NCBI RefSeq assembly: GCF_025905425.1 | Contig: NZ_CP109603.1 | Span: forward strand, 6,030,501 to 6,094,500 | Length of the DNA: 64,000 bases | Source of the DNA: Pseudomonas putida | Lineage (GTDB): Bacteria; Pseudomonadota; Gammaproteobacteria; Pseudomonadales; Pseudomonadaceae | Reading direction: 5' to 3' | In this document: positions 8,298 to 16,477 of the stretch, one piece after another | Numbering within the stretch: position 1 is the first letter of the stretch | Layout of the letters: each line of letters begins with the position of its first letter | Notes under the pieces: generated by a model | What the model was told of the DNA's origin: nothing | Database searches by the model: none | The model's input: only the letters and a program-made list of their open reading frames with translations | Translations under genes and position numbers: made by a program

Positions 8298-9332
8298 GTG
8301 GCAAGAAAATTCTGGATTCTGGCTTTGGCAGGTGGCGTTTCGGTGCTTTTAGGGCTGGCTGTATTTGTGGTGCAGAACGTAGCCGACTTTGAGCTCGACG
8401 ATGCGCGGGTCTCGACCTTGAGCTTTCGCTCAGGTGAAGCGGATTTAGTCGGAACCCTGCTACTGCCGACGCATGTGCAATCAGCGCCTGTGGTGCTGAT
8501 CATTCACGGCGACGGCCCTATGGACCGCTTCGCATCCCGTGGGTATTTGCCGCTTATCAATAGCCTGCTCGACGCTGGGGTAGGGGTGTTTACCTGGGAC
8601 AAACAAGGCATAGGGGAGAGCAGCGGCAATTGGCTCAACCAGTCGATGTCAGATCGCGCTGCTGAAGCCCTGGCCGCACTGGCTCGCGTGCGCAAGGAAC
8701 CTGGCGTTGCTGTGCATAAAGTAGGTTTTCTGGGGTTCTCTCAAGGTGGCTGGGTCATACCGCGAGCGGCCAGTGAAGGTGACCCAGACTTCTCGGTGAT
8801 CATCGGCGGGGCGGTAAACTGGCGGCGCCAGGGCATCTACTACACCCGCTTGCGATTGGCAGACGAGGGGCTTACTCCAGCTGAAATTGACGCGAGGGTG
8901 CGTGCGCAATACCGACAGAACGACAAGGTGTTCGGCCATTTGAAAGCACAACACGCCCCCCATGCTTTTCCTGAGATGGACCGTGACCATTTCAACTTCG
9001 TCTTGAAAAACTACAACGAAGACGTGACGGCAGCCTTGAAAACCATGAAAGGGCCGGTGCTGGCGGTGTGGGGTGCGCAGGATGTGAATGTCAATACAGA
9101 CGAAGACTCGAGCGTCTACCGGGCGCTCTTTACGGGTGTCAGCGGAAGGCAAGTGGTTGTCGTCCCCAACGCCACGCATAGCCTGTTGCGAGCAGGGTTA
9201 TTCAATTATCAGTTGGTCTCGCAATGGCCCCTATGGAAGGAGTATTTGTTCGTGGCGCTTGGGCGTCGCGCCTATGCGCCCGGCACTTTGGCCTTCATCA
9301 GTGACTGGATCAAGCGCCCAGCAGGTCTTTGA
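8298..9332 (+). CDS. Alpha/beta hydrolase, membrane-anchored
   Basis: Protein of 344 aa. The GTG at 8298 is preferred over the GTG at 8280 because GGAGG lies 5 bp before it. A hydrophobic N-terminal helix (about residues 5-25) should act as a signal anchor, placing the enzyme in the periplasm. The fold is an alpha/beta hydrolase: VVLIIHGDGP forms the oxyanion region, GFSQGG is the nucleophile elbow with the catalytic Ser, and a late NATHS supplies the probable catalytic His. Esterase or peptidase activity is likely; substrate unknown. Divergent from the ABC exporter and probably co-repressed, suggesting breakdown and export of one toxic compound. The 3' end overlaps the convergent flavin reductase by 23 bp. 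Confidence 0.78.
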   Translation: MARKFWILALAGGVSVLLGLAVFVVQNVADFELDDARVSTLSFRSGEADLVGTLLLPTHVQSAPVVLIIHGDGPMDRFASRGYLPLINSLLDAGVGVFTWDKQGIGESSGNWLNQSMSDRAAEALAALARVRKEPGVAVHKVGFLGFSQGGWVIPRAASEGDPDFSVIIGGAVNWRRQGIYYTRLRLADEGLTPAEIDARVRAQYRQNDKVFGHLKAQHAPHAFPEMDRDHFNFVLKNYNEDVTAALKTMKGPVLAVWGAQDVNVNTDEDSSVYRALFTGVSGRQVVVVPNATHSLLRAGLFNYQLVSQWPLWKEYLFVALGRRAYAPGTLAFISDWIKRPAGL

Positions 9333-9930
9333 ACAGAGGCTCCTGTGACAGCCGAGCACGGGTATCTTCAAGCGCTAAACGCACGGCCGCATCACCGAAC
9401 ACCAAGCCCTGAAGGTAGGTGAAATGTGGATTGAACAGGCCTAGCGTACTCAGTACCTGGCGCAGGTAAGGCGTCAGAAAGTCCGGTTGCCGCGCTGATT
9501 CGCCTTGGTGAAAGCCACCTGAGCCCACCAGCACGTACACCGGACGGTCTTTCAGGAGCCCGGTCTTGCCCTCCGGGCCTGAACGGAATGTCCGGTGAAT
9601 ACGCAGCACGTAATCGACCCAGAGCTTGAGTGCGGCGGGCAGCGTGAAGTTGTGCATCGGCGTGGCGATGAGCAGGATATCGCTGCGTTCCAACTCGCCG
9701 ATCAGTGCTTCCGAGAGCTCGAACACCGGTGACTCGAACGGCGTGGGGGTAGCCAGGGCGTGGGCGTAGTCCCTATCGAGCGGTGGCAGCGGATACTTGC
9801 CCAGGTCGCGTTCGACCAGTTCGAGCTGCGGATACCGACGGCGCAAAGACGCCACTAATTCCAGTGCCACCTGGTTGGCATGGGAGACGTGGCCATGCGG
9901 GCTGGCATTGATCAAAAGCACAGTGTTCAT
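9310..9930 (-). CDS. FMN-dependent NAD(P)H reductase, azoreductase-like
   Basis: Cytosolic flavoprotein of 206 aa with the flavodoxin-like fold. VLLINASPHGHVSHANQVA forms the phosphate-binding loop, and ATPMHNFTLPAALKLWVDYVLR is the flavin-contact segment typical of FMN-dependent NADH:quinone/azo reductases (AzoR). Members of this family reduce quinones and azo dyes by two electrons and protect against quinone stress. Start 9930 is the ATG after an in-frame run; its ATGA overlaps the TGA stop of the GNAT gene, so the two are translationally coupled. Confidence 0.8.
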   Translation of the reverse strand: MNTVLLINASPHGHVSHANQVALELVASLRRRYPQLELVERDLGKYPLPPLDRDYAHALATPTPFESPVFELSEALIGELERSDILLIATPMHNFTLPAALKLWVDYVLRIHRTFRSGPEGKTGLLKDRPVYVLVGSGGFHQGESARQPDFLTPYLRQVLSTLGLFNPHFTYLQGLVFGDAAVRLALEDTRARLSQEPLFKDLLGA

Positions 9931-10376
9931 GATGGCTGATTCTCTGTTTGAAGGCGCTGGGTGAAGTGCATGCCGTGAGCCAGCAATCCCTGGCGAAAAT
10001 AGAAACGTTGGGCCAACGGCATGTGCAGCCCGGTGTCCAACACGAAATGGGCGCAACCGCGCCGCACCGCCTCTTCGCGAACCGCGCCAAGCAGCCGCGC
10101 CCCCAGGCTACAGCGCTGCACGTCGGGCCGCACCACCAAGTCGTCTACGTAAAGGAAGCGCCCGTAGAGCAGGTTTTCCAGCTCGCGGTAGCCGGCCAGG
10201 CCGACAGCCTGTTCACCGTCCAGCGCGGCCAGTAGGCGGTAGCCTTGTTGAGTTTGCCGAGCCAGTTGCTCCACATAGCTGTCGCGATCGGTGACATGCG
10301 GGCGCAGTACCTGCATGAGATCGAAGCTCGCCTGAAAGCCATCCCGGTCTTCGAGGTGTTGCAGTGTGTAAGGCAT
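9927..10376 (-). CDS. GNAT-family N-acetyltransferase
   Basis: Protein of 149 aa. The GNAT core is visible: LYVDDLVVRPDVQRCSLGARLLGAV is the acetyl-CoA-binding beta4-alpha3 segment, although the usual Q/R-x-x-G-x-G/A loop reads QRCSLGA here. It is followed by LDTGLHMPLAQRFYFRQGL. It transfers an acetyl group to an unknown amine. First gene of a two-gene unit with the flavin reductase (4-bp overlap), divergent from the MocR regulator 91 bp away, which may control it. Confidence 0.8.
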   Translation of the reverse strand: MPYTLQHLEDRDGFQASFDLMQVLRPHVTDRDSYVEQLARQTQQGYRLLAALDGEQAVGLAGYRELENLLYGRFLYVDDLVVRPDVQRCSLGARLLGAVREEAVRRGCAHFVLDTGLHMPLAQRFYFRQGLLAHGMHFTQRLQTENQPS

Positions 10377-10467
10377 AGCCGTCGTCCACTGTAGGAGTGA
10401 TGGCTGACCTTAATGCGCCAATGACTTAAGCTACAGGGCCGAAAAGTGCATAAACGACTGGGCCAAG

Positions 10468-11865
10468 ATGCTTCCCTTCACGCTGGACCGCAGCCAGTCA
10501 GAGCCGATCTATCGTCAGCTCTATCACCGCTTCCGTGAGTCCATCGCCGACGGCCGCCTGCGCCCGGGCGACCGGGTACCTGCAGTGCGCGCGTTGGCGG
10601 CGGAGTTGAACCTGGCGCGAGGCACGGTGGAGGCGGCTTACCAGTTGCTGATAGGGGAGGGCTACTTGATCGCCCGTGGCGCCGCCGGAACGGTGGTCAC
10701 ACCGCACCTGCCCCCCGTATCCACCCCTACGCCCCGCGCTCCAGTGGCCTCGGCACAGTACCAGCCCACCCATTGCGGTGAGCTGCCGTTGGCCCTGCAA
10801 ATGGGGTTGCCGGCGCTGGATGCCTTCCCCCGCAAGCTCTGGACAAGGTTGGCAGGCCGCCAACTGCGCCAGGCAGGCCTTGAGGGGCTTGTCTACCCCG
10901 ACCCGCGAGGGCATGCCCCTTTGCGCGCGGCCATCGCGGCCTACCTGGGCATTTCACGGGGTATTACCTGCCACCCGGAGCAGGTGTTCGTGTGTGCAGG
11001 TTATCGCGCGTGCCTGGACCTGATCAGCCACACACTGATGCGCCAAGGCGACGCCTGCTGGCTGGAAGAGCCCGGCTACTTCATGGCCAGGAATGCCCTG
11101 CTGGAAGCCGGTGCGCAGCTGGTGCCGGTCACCGTGGATGAGGACGGGCTCGACGTCGCGCAGGGCATCGCCCGTGCCCCGGATGCACGCTTTGCCGTGG
11201 TTACGCCGACCCACCAGAGCCCACTTGGCGTGTCTTTGTCATTGCCGCGCCGGTTGGCGTTGCTGGACTGGGCCAACCGGCGCGGTAGCTGGGTTATCGA
11301 GGACGATTACGACAGTGAGTACCGCTATCAGGGTAAGCCCTTGCCCGCGCTCAAGAGCCTCGACCAGCAGGGGCGCGTGCTTTACACCGGGACCTTTAGC
11401 AAGGTGCTGTTTCCGGGGTTGCGTTTGGCTTATCTGGTGGTGCCGGCGGAGCAGAGCGAGGCGTTTGCTCGCCAGGCGGACCGGTTGCATAACCACTGCC
11501 CGCAGGTGCTGCAGGCGACTGTCAGTGCGTTTTTGCAGGAGGGGCACTTTGCGCGGCATCTGAAGAAAATGCGCAGCCTTTATGGGGTTCGGCGGCGGTG
11601 GTTGGTTGAGGCGCTGGGGGCGCAATTTGGGGGGCGTTTGCTGATCGACCCTCAAGCGGGGGGGATGCACCTGGTTGTAGGGCTTCGTGAAGGTGATGAT
11701 GTTGAGATTGCGCAGCGTGCTCGCGCCCTGGGCATTGCTGTTGAACCGCTTTCACGGTGGTACCTGGAGGCTGAACCCAAGCAGGGGCTGGTGCTTGGGT
11801 TCACCAACATTGCCAGTGCTGAACAGGCATCGAAGGTGGCGGTTCGATTGGCGCAGATGCTCTAG
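10468..11865 (+). CDS. MocR/PdxR-type regulator (GntR HTH + aminotransferase fold)
   Basis: Regulator of 465 aa. The N-terminal GntR winged helix (about 10-75: YRQLYHRFRESIADGRLRPG, ARGTVEAAYQLLIGEGYL) is joined by a proline-rich linker to a class I aminotransferase-like domain. The PLP-binding Lys is K312 in TFSKVLFPGLR, and EDDYDSEYRY precedes it. MocR proteins use PLP or an amino-donor adduct as the signal; PdxR members control vitamin B6 synthesis, others control transport or catabolism of amines. The divergent GNAT-reductase pair is the natural target candidate. Confidence 0.87.
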   Translation: MLPFTLDRSQSEPIYRQLYHRFRESIADGRLRPGDRVPAVRALAAELNLARGTVEAAYQLLIGEGYLIARGAAGTVVTPHLPPVSTPTPRAPVASAQYQPTHCGELPLALQMGLPALDAFPRKLWTRLAGRQLRQAGLEGLVYPDPRGHAPLRAAIAAYLGISRGITCHPEQVFVCAGYRACLDLISHTLMRQGDACWLEEPGYFMARNALLEAGAQLVPVTVDEDGLDVAQGIARAPDARFAVVTPTHQSPLGVSLSLPRRLALLDWANRRGSWVIEDDYDSEYRYQGKPLPALKSLDQQGRVLYTGTFSKVLFPGLRLAYLVVPAEQSEAFARQADRLHNHCPQVLQATVSAFLQEGHFARHLKKMRSLYGVRRRWLVEALGAQFGGRLLIDPQAGGMHLVVGLREGDDVEIAQRARALGIAVEPLSRWYLEAEPKQGLVLGFTNIASAEQASKVAVRLAQML

Positions 11866-11869
11866 GTTT

Positions 11870-12042
11870 TGTACGAAAAGTATGGTCATCCATCGCTGTG
11901 GGAGCGGGCTTGCCCCGCGATCTGCCGCAACGCGGCAGCAAAGCCTGAATTCGCGGCGTCTTTGACACTATTTGATATCAGGTACAGGAGCGCTTCGCAC
12001 TCCATCGCGGGGCAAGCCCGCTCCCACAAAACTTTTCGTACA
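11870..12042. repeat. REP pair with flanking inverted arms
   Basis: A P. putida-type REP (GTGGGAGCGGGCTTGCCCC at 11898-11916) is followed by its inverted copy (12004-12027). Both are enclosed by a further inverted repeat: TGTACGAAAAGT at 11870-11881 and ACTTTTCGTACA at 12031-12042. It lies between the converging ends of the MocR gene and the NmrA-type gene and probably serves as a bidirectional stop or REP-transposase product. Confidence 0.8.
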
Positions 12043-12096
12043 GAGCGTAGGGCTGCTTAATGGCCAGAGTGAGAGTCACTGCTACCGAGCCAGCGC

Positions 12097-12984
12097 TCAG
12101 TAGGCAAATGCGCTGCGATGCTTGTGTATGAACGCCTTCCAGCGAACAGGCTCGCGGCCGGTAATCTGCACAAAATTGTCAAACGTCTCTTCAACCCCTG
12201 GAATGGCCCGTGCGGCAATGCGTTTGAAGTTATCCGCCACACATTGCATGTACGCCATCTCGGCACCGGCTGCGCGCATGTTCTGCAGAAACACAGCCGG
12301 TGAAAGTGCTTCGTAGCGGAAGGGTTGCCCCAATAACTCGGTCAAGATTGTCGCGATTTCGTCGTAGGATTTTGCGTCGTAGCCCAGCCGATAGGTTTTC
12401 CCAGCGTGGGTGTCGGGGTGTAGCAACGCCTGGCCAGCAACTGCGGCGACGTCATCGCCATCGACCCAACTGAACGGTGCATGGCCGGTATATTGCTGAA
12501 TGACGCCAGCGTTCACCGCTTGGGTGCCGTCGTAGCTGAGTAGGTTCTGCATGAAGGCTTCCGGGCGTAGATGGGTAAACGTGAACCCCGCCCATTCAAT
12601 GTAGCGCTCCACAAACTGATGCCAGGCCCAATGCCCCACCGTGGTGTCGTCACGTCCGCACGCGCCCAGATGCACGATGTGTTTCACCCCGGCCTGTTTC
12701 GCGCTATCGAGAAACGCCTTGCTCTGGCGCAGCATGTCCACGGTGTAGCCAGTGACCAGAAAGGCCCGGTCGATGCCTTCCAAGGCAGGGGCCAGCGTCT
12801 CTTCTCGATCAAAATCCAGCATGACCGTGCGAATACCCCTGGCTGCAAAAGCCTCGGCTTTGGCGGCTGAACGCACGGCTGCCACCAGCGTGATGGAGTC
12901 GTCGGCCTGCAGCTCGCGCAGCGTGGCGCTGCCAATCTGGCCGCTGGCGCCAGTAATAAGGACCGTCGGTTTGTGCAAAGACAT
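12097..12984 (-). CDS. NmrA-like NAD(P)-dependent reductase
   Basis: Protein of 295 aa with an N-terminal Rossmann fold: VLITGASGQIGSATLRELQ binds NAD(P). The sequence VKHIVHLGACGRDD and the divergent C-terminal half are like NmrA/QOR2-type atypical short-chain reductases, which reduce quinones or sense the redox state. ATG 12984 is preferred to ATG 12990 because AAGGG sits 7 bp before it. It is divergent from a LysR regulator, the classical arrangement for a regulator and its target. Confidence 0.8.
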   Translation of the reverse strand: MSLHKPTVLITGASGQIGSATLRELQADDSITLVAAVRSAAKAEAFAARGIRTVMLDFDREETLAPALEGIDRAFLVTGYTVDMLRQSKAFLDSAKQAGVKHIVHLGACGRDDTTVGHWAWHQFVERYIEWAGFTFTHLRPEAFMQNLLSYDGTQAVNAGVIQQYTGHAPFSWVDGDDVAAVAGQALLHPDTHAGKTYRLGYDAKSYDEIATILTELLGQPFRYEALSPAVFLQNMRAAGAEMAYMQCVADNFKRIAARAIPGVEETFDNFVQITGREPVRWKAFIHKHRSAFAY

Positions 12985-13098
12985 GAACATACCCTTGTGG
13001 TGATGAATTCAGTGATTGCCAGCTTACCGATGAAAACAGGTCGGATTTACGATACGTTTTACCCAATGAAATGAACCAAATTCATCAATAGGAGGTTT

Positions 13099-14016
13099 AT
13101 GTTTTCTTCCGAGCGCTTGAAAGGCATCGATGTATTTGTCTGTGCTGCGGATGCCGGCAGCTTCAAGACTGCTGCCGAGCGCATGAATTTGACGGGGTCG
13201 GCCATCAGCAAAAGCATTGCCCGGCTGGAGAGCAGGCTTGGGGTTCGGTTGTTCAATCGCACAACCCGCAGTTTGGCACTGACCGACGCCGGCACAGCGT
13301 TCTATCGCACGTGCACGGGTGTGCTGGGCAGCCTTGAAGAAGCAGAGTTGTCGCTGCACGCCGAGCACAGCGAGCCTCGCGGCAGGCTGCGCATCGACCT
13401 ACCTGCGGCCTTCGGCCGTTTGCAGGCACTGCCGGTCATTCTGCGGTTCGCCCAGGATCACGCCTTGCTGCTGCCGCACATTTCGTTTTCTGACCGCTTC
13501 ATCGACCCGGTCGAAGACGGCGTCGATATCGTCGTACGCGTTGGCGGCTCTGATGTCTGGCCGCCCGCACTGGGGCATCGCTACTTAGGCTGCGAGCGGC
13601 ATATCTTTTGTGCGTCACCGGCCTATTTGAGCAAGCACGGCACGCCTTTGCATGACCGCGACCTGGAGCGTCACCACTGCATCGCCTACGGCCGAGCAGA
13701 TGGAACGGTCAGCCCTTGGCGTTTTTCGGGAAGCCGGCCCGGCGAGACCGAGCGCAGGGTCATGCCCGCCCGCTATGTGTTGGGCGACGGAGAGGGCCAG
13801 GTAACGGCGGTACTGGCGGGATGTGGCATTGCACAGCTACCGACGTGGTTGATCAGCCGTCAGCTTGAGGACGGTACGTTGGTGGAGGTGCTTCCGCATT
13901 TGGCTACCGAAGGGTTGGCGATCAATCTGGTGTGGATCAAAAGCCGCCAGATGCTGCCCAAGGTCAGTGCTTTGCTCGACGCGCTCACCGCTGGCCTGGT
14001 GCTGCCGGGGCGGTGA
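13099..14016 (+). CDS. LysR-family regulator
   Basis: Regulator of 305 aa. The N-terminal winged helix (about 4-63: FVCAADAGSFKTAAERMNLT, SAISKSIARLESRLGVRLF) is followed by a periplasmic-binding-like co-inducer domain. It belongs to the CrgA/AphB-like branch (NRTTRSLALTDAGTAFY). AGGAGG precedes the ATG. It is divergent from the NmrA-type reductase with about 110 bp between them, so it probably controls that gene; the inducer is unknown. Confidence 0.87.
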   Translation: MFSSERLKGIDVFVCAADAGSFKTAAERMNLTGSAISKSIARLESRLGVRLFNRTTRSLALTDAGTAFYRTCTGVLGSLEEAELSLHAEHSEPRGRLRIDLPAAFGRLQALPVILRFAQDHALLLPHISFSDRFIDPVEDGVDIVVRVGGSDVWPPALGHRYLGCERHIFCASPAYLSKHGTPLHDRDLERHHCIAYGRADGTVSPWRFSGSRPGETERRVMPARYVLGDGEGQVTAVLAGCGIAQLPTWLISRQLEDGTLVEVLPHLATEGLAINLVWIKSRQMLPKVSALLDALTAGLVLPGR

Positions 14017-14064
14017 AGGGGGCAGGTGTGGCACATTGGGGCTCGTGATCCAAGGTCCAATCGG

Positions 14065-15009
14065 TCAGGCGAGATTGAGAATGGCTCGCCTGTCACTCAC
14101 AAACTGTTTGCAGGCGGCCTTTAACCATTCAGCAAAAATGTGTACGCGCTGGTCCTCATCGCCTCGGCGTAGCATGACATAGCGCGCAGGTGCGATGACC
14201 TGCTTTTTGAATGGGTCAATTAAACGCCCACTCATCAAATCATCATAAACCAGTGCAGCACGTCCCATGGCGATACCCTGCCCATTCAACGCTGCGCTGA
14301 TCGCCAAACTGGAGAGGTTAAACTGAGGCCCCTCTATCGAACCTTGATAGTCTGGCATATGGGCGCCCAGCCACGTTCGCCACTCGATATATTCGGGCGC
14401 ATCCATCCAAGGCGAAGCATCGTGTAGTAAAACGGCGTTAGCCAGCGAGATGTGGCCATCTACTTGCAGGTGCTCCTTGACATAGTTGGGCGTCGCTACC
14501 GGGATGAGGTATTCATCCATAATGAAATCCGCGTGCAGATAACTATAACTGACCGGGTCAAACCGGATGGCGACGTCGATGTCTAACGCATCCATCATAT
14601 GCTTGTCTAATGACTGGAACTCCGCTTTGAGCCTCACAGAGATATCGGGCTCCTGACGATTGAAGTCCGTCAGCCGGGGCATAAGCCATTGCAACGTGAA
14701 GGAGGGAAGGCAATTTATTTGCAAGGGGGCGTTCAGCAGGCTGAGGCGGTTTATCGTTTGCTGCAACTCGTTAATGAGCCGAGAAGTCACTTCTATGAGC
14801 ACAACGCCCTTCGACGTCAGCTCCAGCCCCCGGGGGTGACGCACGAATAACGGGTATCCGAGCCTGTTCTCCAGGTGTCTAATTTGTTGGCTAACTGCAC
14901 TTTGCGTCAAGTTCAGCTCTGCGGCAGCGCGCGTGAAACTCAGCAAACGCCCCGACGACTCAAAACACCTGAGACCGCCTAACAGTGAGGTGTCCAGATT
15001 CGTACCCAT
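14065..15009 (-). CDS. LysR-family regulator (GcvA/DsdC-like) of the dsdA cluster
   Basis: Regulator of 314 aa. The DNA-binding part (about 1-66) has RCFESSGRLLSFTRAAAELNLTQSAVSQQIRHLENRLG, the pattern of the GcvA/DsdC branch. ATG 15009 after AGGTGGG is chosen over GTG 15027. The effector domain is longer in polar residues than the neighbouring LysR gene and base composition is more AT-rich. It is divergent from D-serine dehydratase; a 7-bp inverted repeat (CCGATAG/CTATCGG) lies in the shared 94-bp gap. By analogy with DsdC it should activate dsdA when its substrate is present. Confidence 0.85.
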   Translation of the reverse strand: MGTNLDTSLLGGLRCFESSGRLLSFTRAAAELNLTQSAVSQQIRHLENRLGYPLFVRHPRGLELTSKGVVLIEVTSRLINELQQTINRLSLLNAPLQINCLPSFTLQWLMPRLTDFNRQEPDISVRLKAEFQSLDKHMMDALDIDVAIRFDPVSYSYLHADFIMDEYLIPVATPNYVKEHLQVDGHISLANAVLLHDASPWMDAPEYIEWRTWLGAHMPDYQGSIEGPQFNLSSLAISAALNGQGIAMGRAALVYDDLMSGRLIDPFKKQVIAPARYVMLRRGDEDQRVHIFAEWLKAACKQFVSDRRAILNLA

Positions 15010-15056
15010 AAGCCCACCTAATACCACCCTTAGAAACCATCGCTACCGACAGGCTG

Positions 15057-15094
15057 CCGATAGCCCTAGTATCCGTTGAAAACTATCCTATCGG
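15057..15094. promoter_or_regulatory. Inverted repeat between LysR gene and dsdA
   Basis: CCGATAG (15057-15063) and CTATCGG (15088-15094) are perfect inverted arms 24 bp apart in the divergent promoter region, a likely LysR binding region controlling dsdA and the regulator. Confidence 0.45.
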
Positions 15095-15103
15095 GAACCG
15101 ACG

Positions 15104-16420
15104 ATGCACTGTGCAAAATTGGATGCAATTCTAGTAGAAAAACTTGTGGCAAAGCAGCCCCTGCTATGGTGCAACCCCCACCTGGCGGCGGGCGACCCCG
15201 GCTCCAATTCAATAGACCCTCGTGTTGACGAAGCGCGAGCGCGGCTTGATCGATGTGGCCCGCTGCTGGTGCAACTGTTCCCGGAACTGGTGACCAGCAA
15301 GGGTGTCATCGAATCTGCGCTCATGCCTGCCCGCCCATTCCAACAGGCAACGCTCCCAGGGTGCGAACAGCCTGGCCACTGGTTCATCAAGCGAGATGAC
15401 CAGTTGCCAATCGCTGGGTCGATCAAAGCACGGGGCGGCTTCCATGAGGTGCTCGCTTTTGCAGAGAAGGTGGGAGCAGCGCAAGGCCTTTTTGCGCAGG
15501 GAGAAGATCACACAGTTCTGGCAAGCAAGAGAGCCAGAGCCCTTTTTTCACAGTACTCAGTGACGGTAGGCAGTACTGGAAACCTAGGCCTCAGTATTGG
15601 CGTGATGGCAGCCGCACTCGGTTTTGATGCAGTGGTCCATATGTCGGCAGATGCAAAGGCGTGGAAGAAAGACCGCCTTCGTAACCGTGGGGTTCGGGTG
15701 GTTGAGCATGAGGGGGACTATGCCGAGGCCGTAGAGGCTGGACGCGCTTTAGCACTGCAATCGGATAAATGCCATTTTGTCGATGATGAACGCTCACCCC
15801 TTCTATTTTTTGGTTATGCCGCCGCCGCCGCTCGGCTTGCAGAACAACTCGCCGAGCAGGGGCGTCCGGTAGATGCTGACAATCCACTGTTCGTCTATCT
15901 ACCCTGTGGCGTAGGGGGCGCACCAGGCGGGATTACTTATGGATTAAAAGGCCTGTTCGGTGAGCACGTGCATTGCTTCTTCGCAGAGCCTGTTGCTTCA
16001 CCTTGCGTATTAGTTCAGTTGGCGTCTGGCAGCGATGACCCCGTTTCTGTGTACGACATTGGCCTGGATAATAAAACGGAAGCCGATGGCTTGGCGGTCG
16101 GACAGGCTTCAGAATTTGTCTGCCCCTTGATGCGGAAACAGCTTTCTGGGGTATTCACCGTAGCGGATGATGATCTCTATCTCCAACTACTTGCACTGAG
16201 AGACTCGATGGGTGTCGAAGTCGAGCCGTCCGCTGCAGCAGGGTTTTCAGGGCCAGACTGGATAATTAACTCAGCAGAGGGTAAAGCTTACGTCAAACAT
16301 CACGGGATTAATCTAAATAACGTGACACATGTGATGTGGGCTACCGGTGGGTCTCTCGTGCCGCCAATTGAACTTCATGGGTTTATCACTAAAGCCGAGC
16401 GCATCAAGAGCCAGATGTAA
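15104..16420 (+). CDS. dsdA: D-serine dehydratase
   Basis: Cytosolic PLP enzyme of 438 aa, usual length for DsdA, converting D-serine to pyruvate and ammonia. The Schiff-base lysine is K108 in PIAGSIKARGGFHEV, the phosphate loop is VGSTGNLGLSIG (about 155-166), and FVYLPCGVGGAPGG and VEPSAAAGFSGP are conserved family segments. The first ATG fits the family start. It is the first gene of a run with an MFS transporter and an M81 peptidase. D-threonine or another D-hydroxyamino acid could be the true substrate. AT-richer than the core genes around the window, consistent with transfer. Confidence 0.87.
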   Translation: MHCAKLDAILVEKLVAKQPLLWCNPHLAAGDPGSNSIDPRVDEARARLDRCGPLLVQLFPELVTSKGVIESALMPARPFQQATLPGCEQPGHWFIKRDDQLPIAGSIKARGGFHEVLAFAEKVGAAQGLFAQGEDHTVLASKRARALFSQYSVTVGSTGNLGLSIGVMAAALGFDAVVHMSADAKAWKKDRLRNRGVRVVEHEGDYAEAVEAGRALALQSDKCHFVDDERSPLLFFGYAAAAARLAEQLAEQGRPVDADNPLFVYLPCGVGGAPGGITYGLKGLFGEHVHCFFAEPVASPCVLVQLASGSDDPVSVYDIGLDNKTEADGLAVGQASEFVCPLMRKQLSGVFTVADDDLYLQLLALRDSMGVEVEPSAAAGFSGPDWIINSAEGKAYVKHHGINLNNVTHVMWATGGSLVPPIELHGFITKAERIKSQM

Positions 16421-16477
16421 GGCGCTCGCCACACCTTTGTTAAACTGCCGATCTCAAAAACTACAAGGAGCAGTCAA

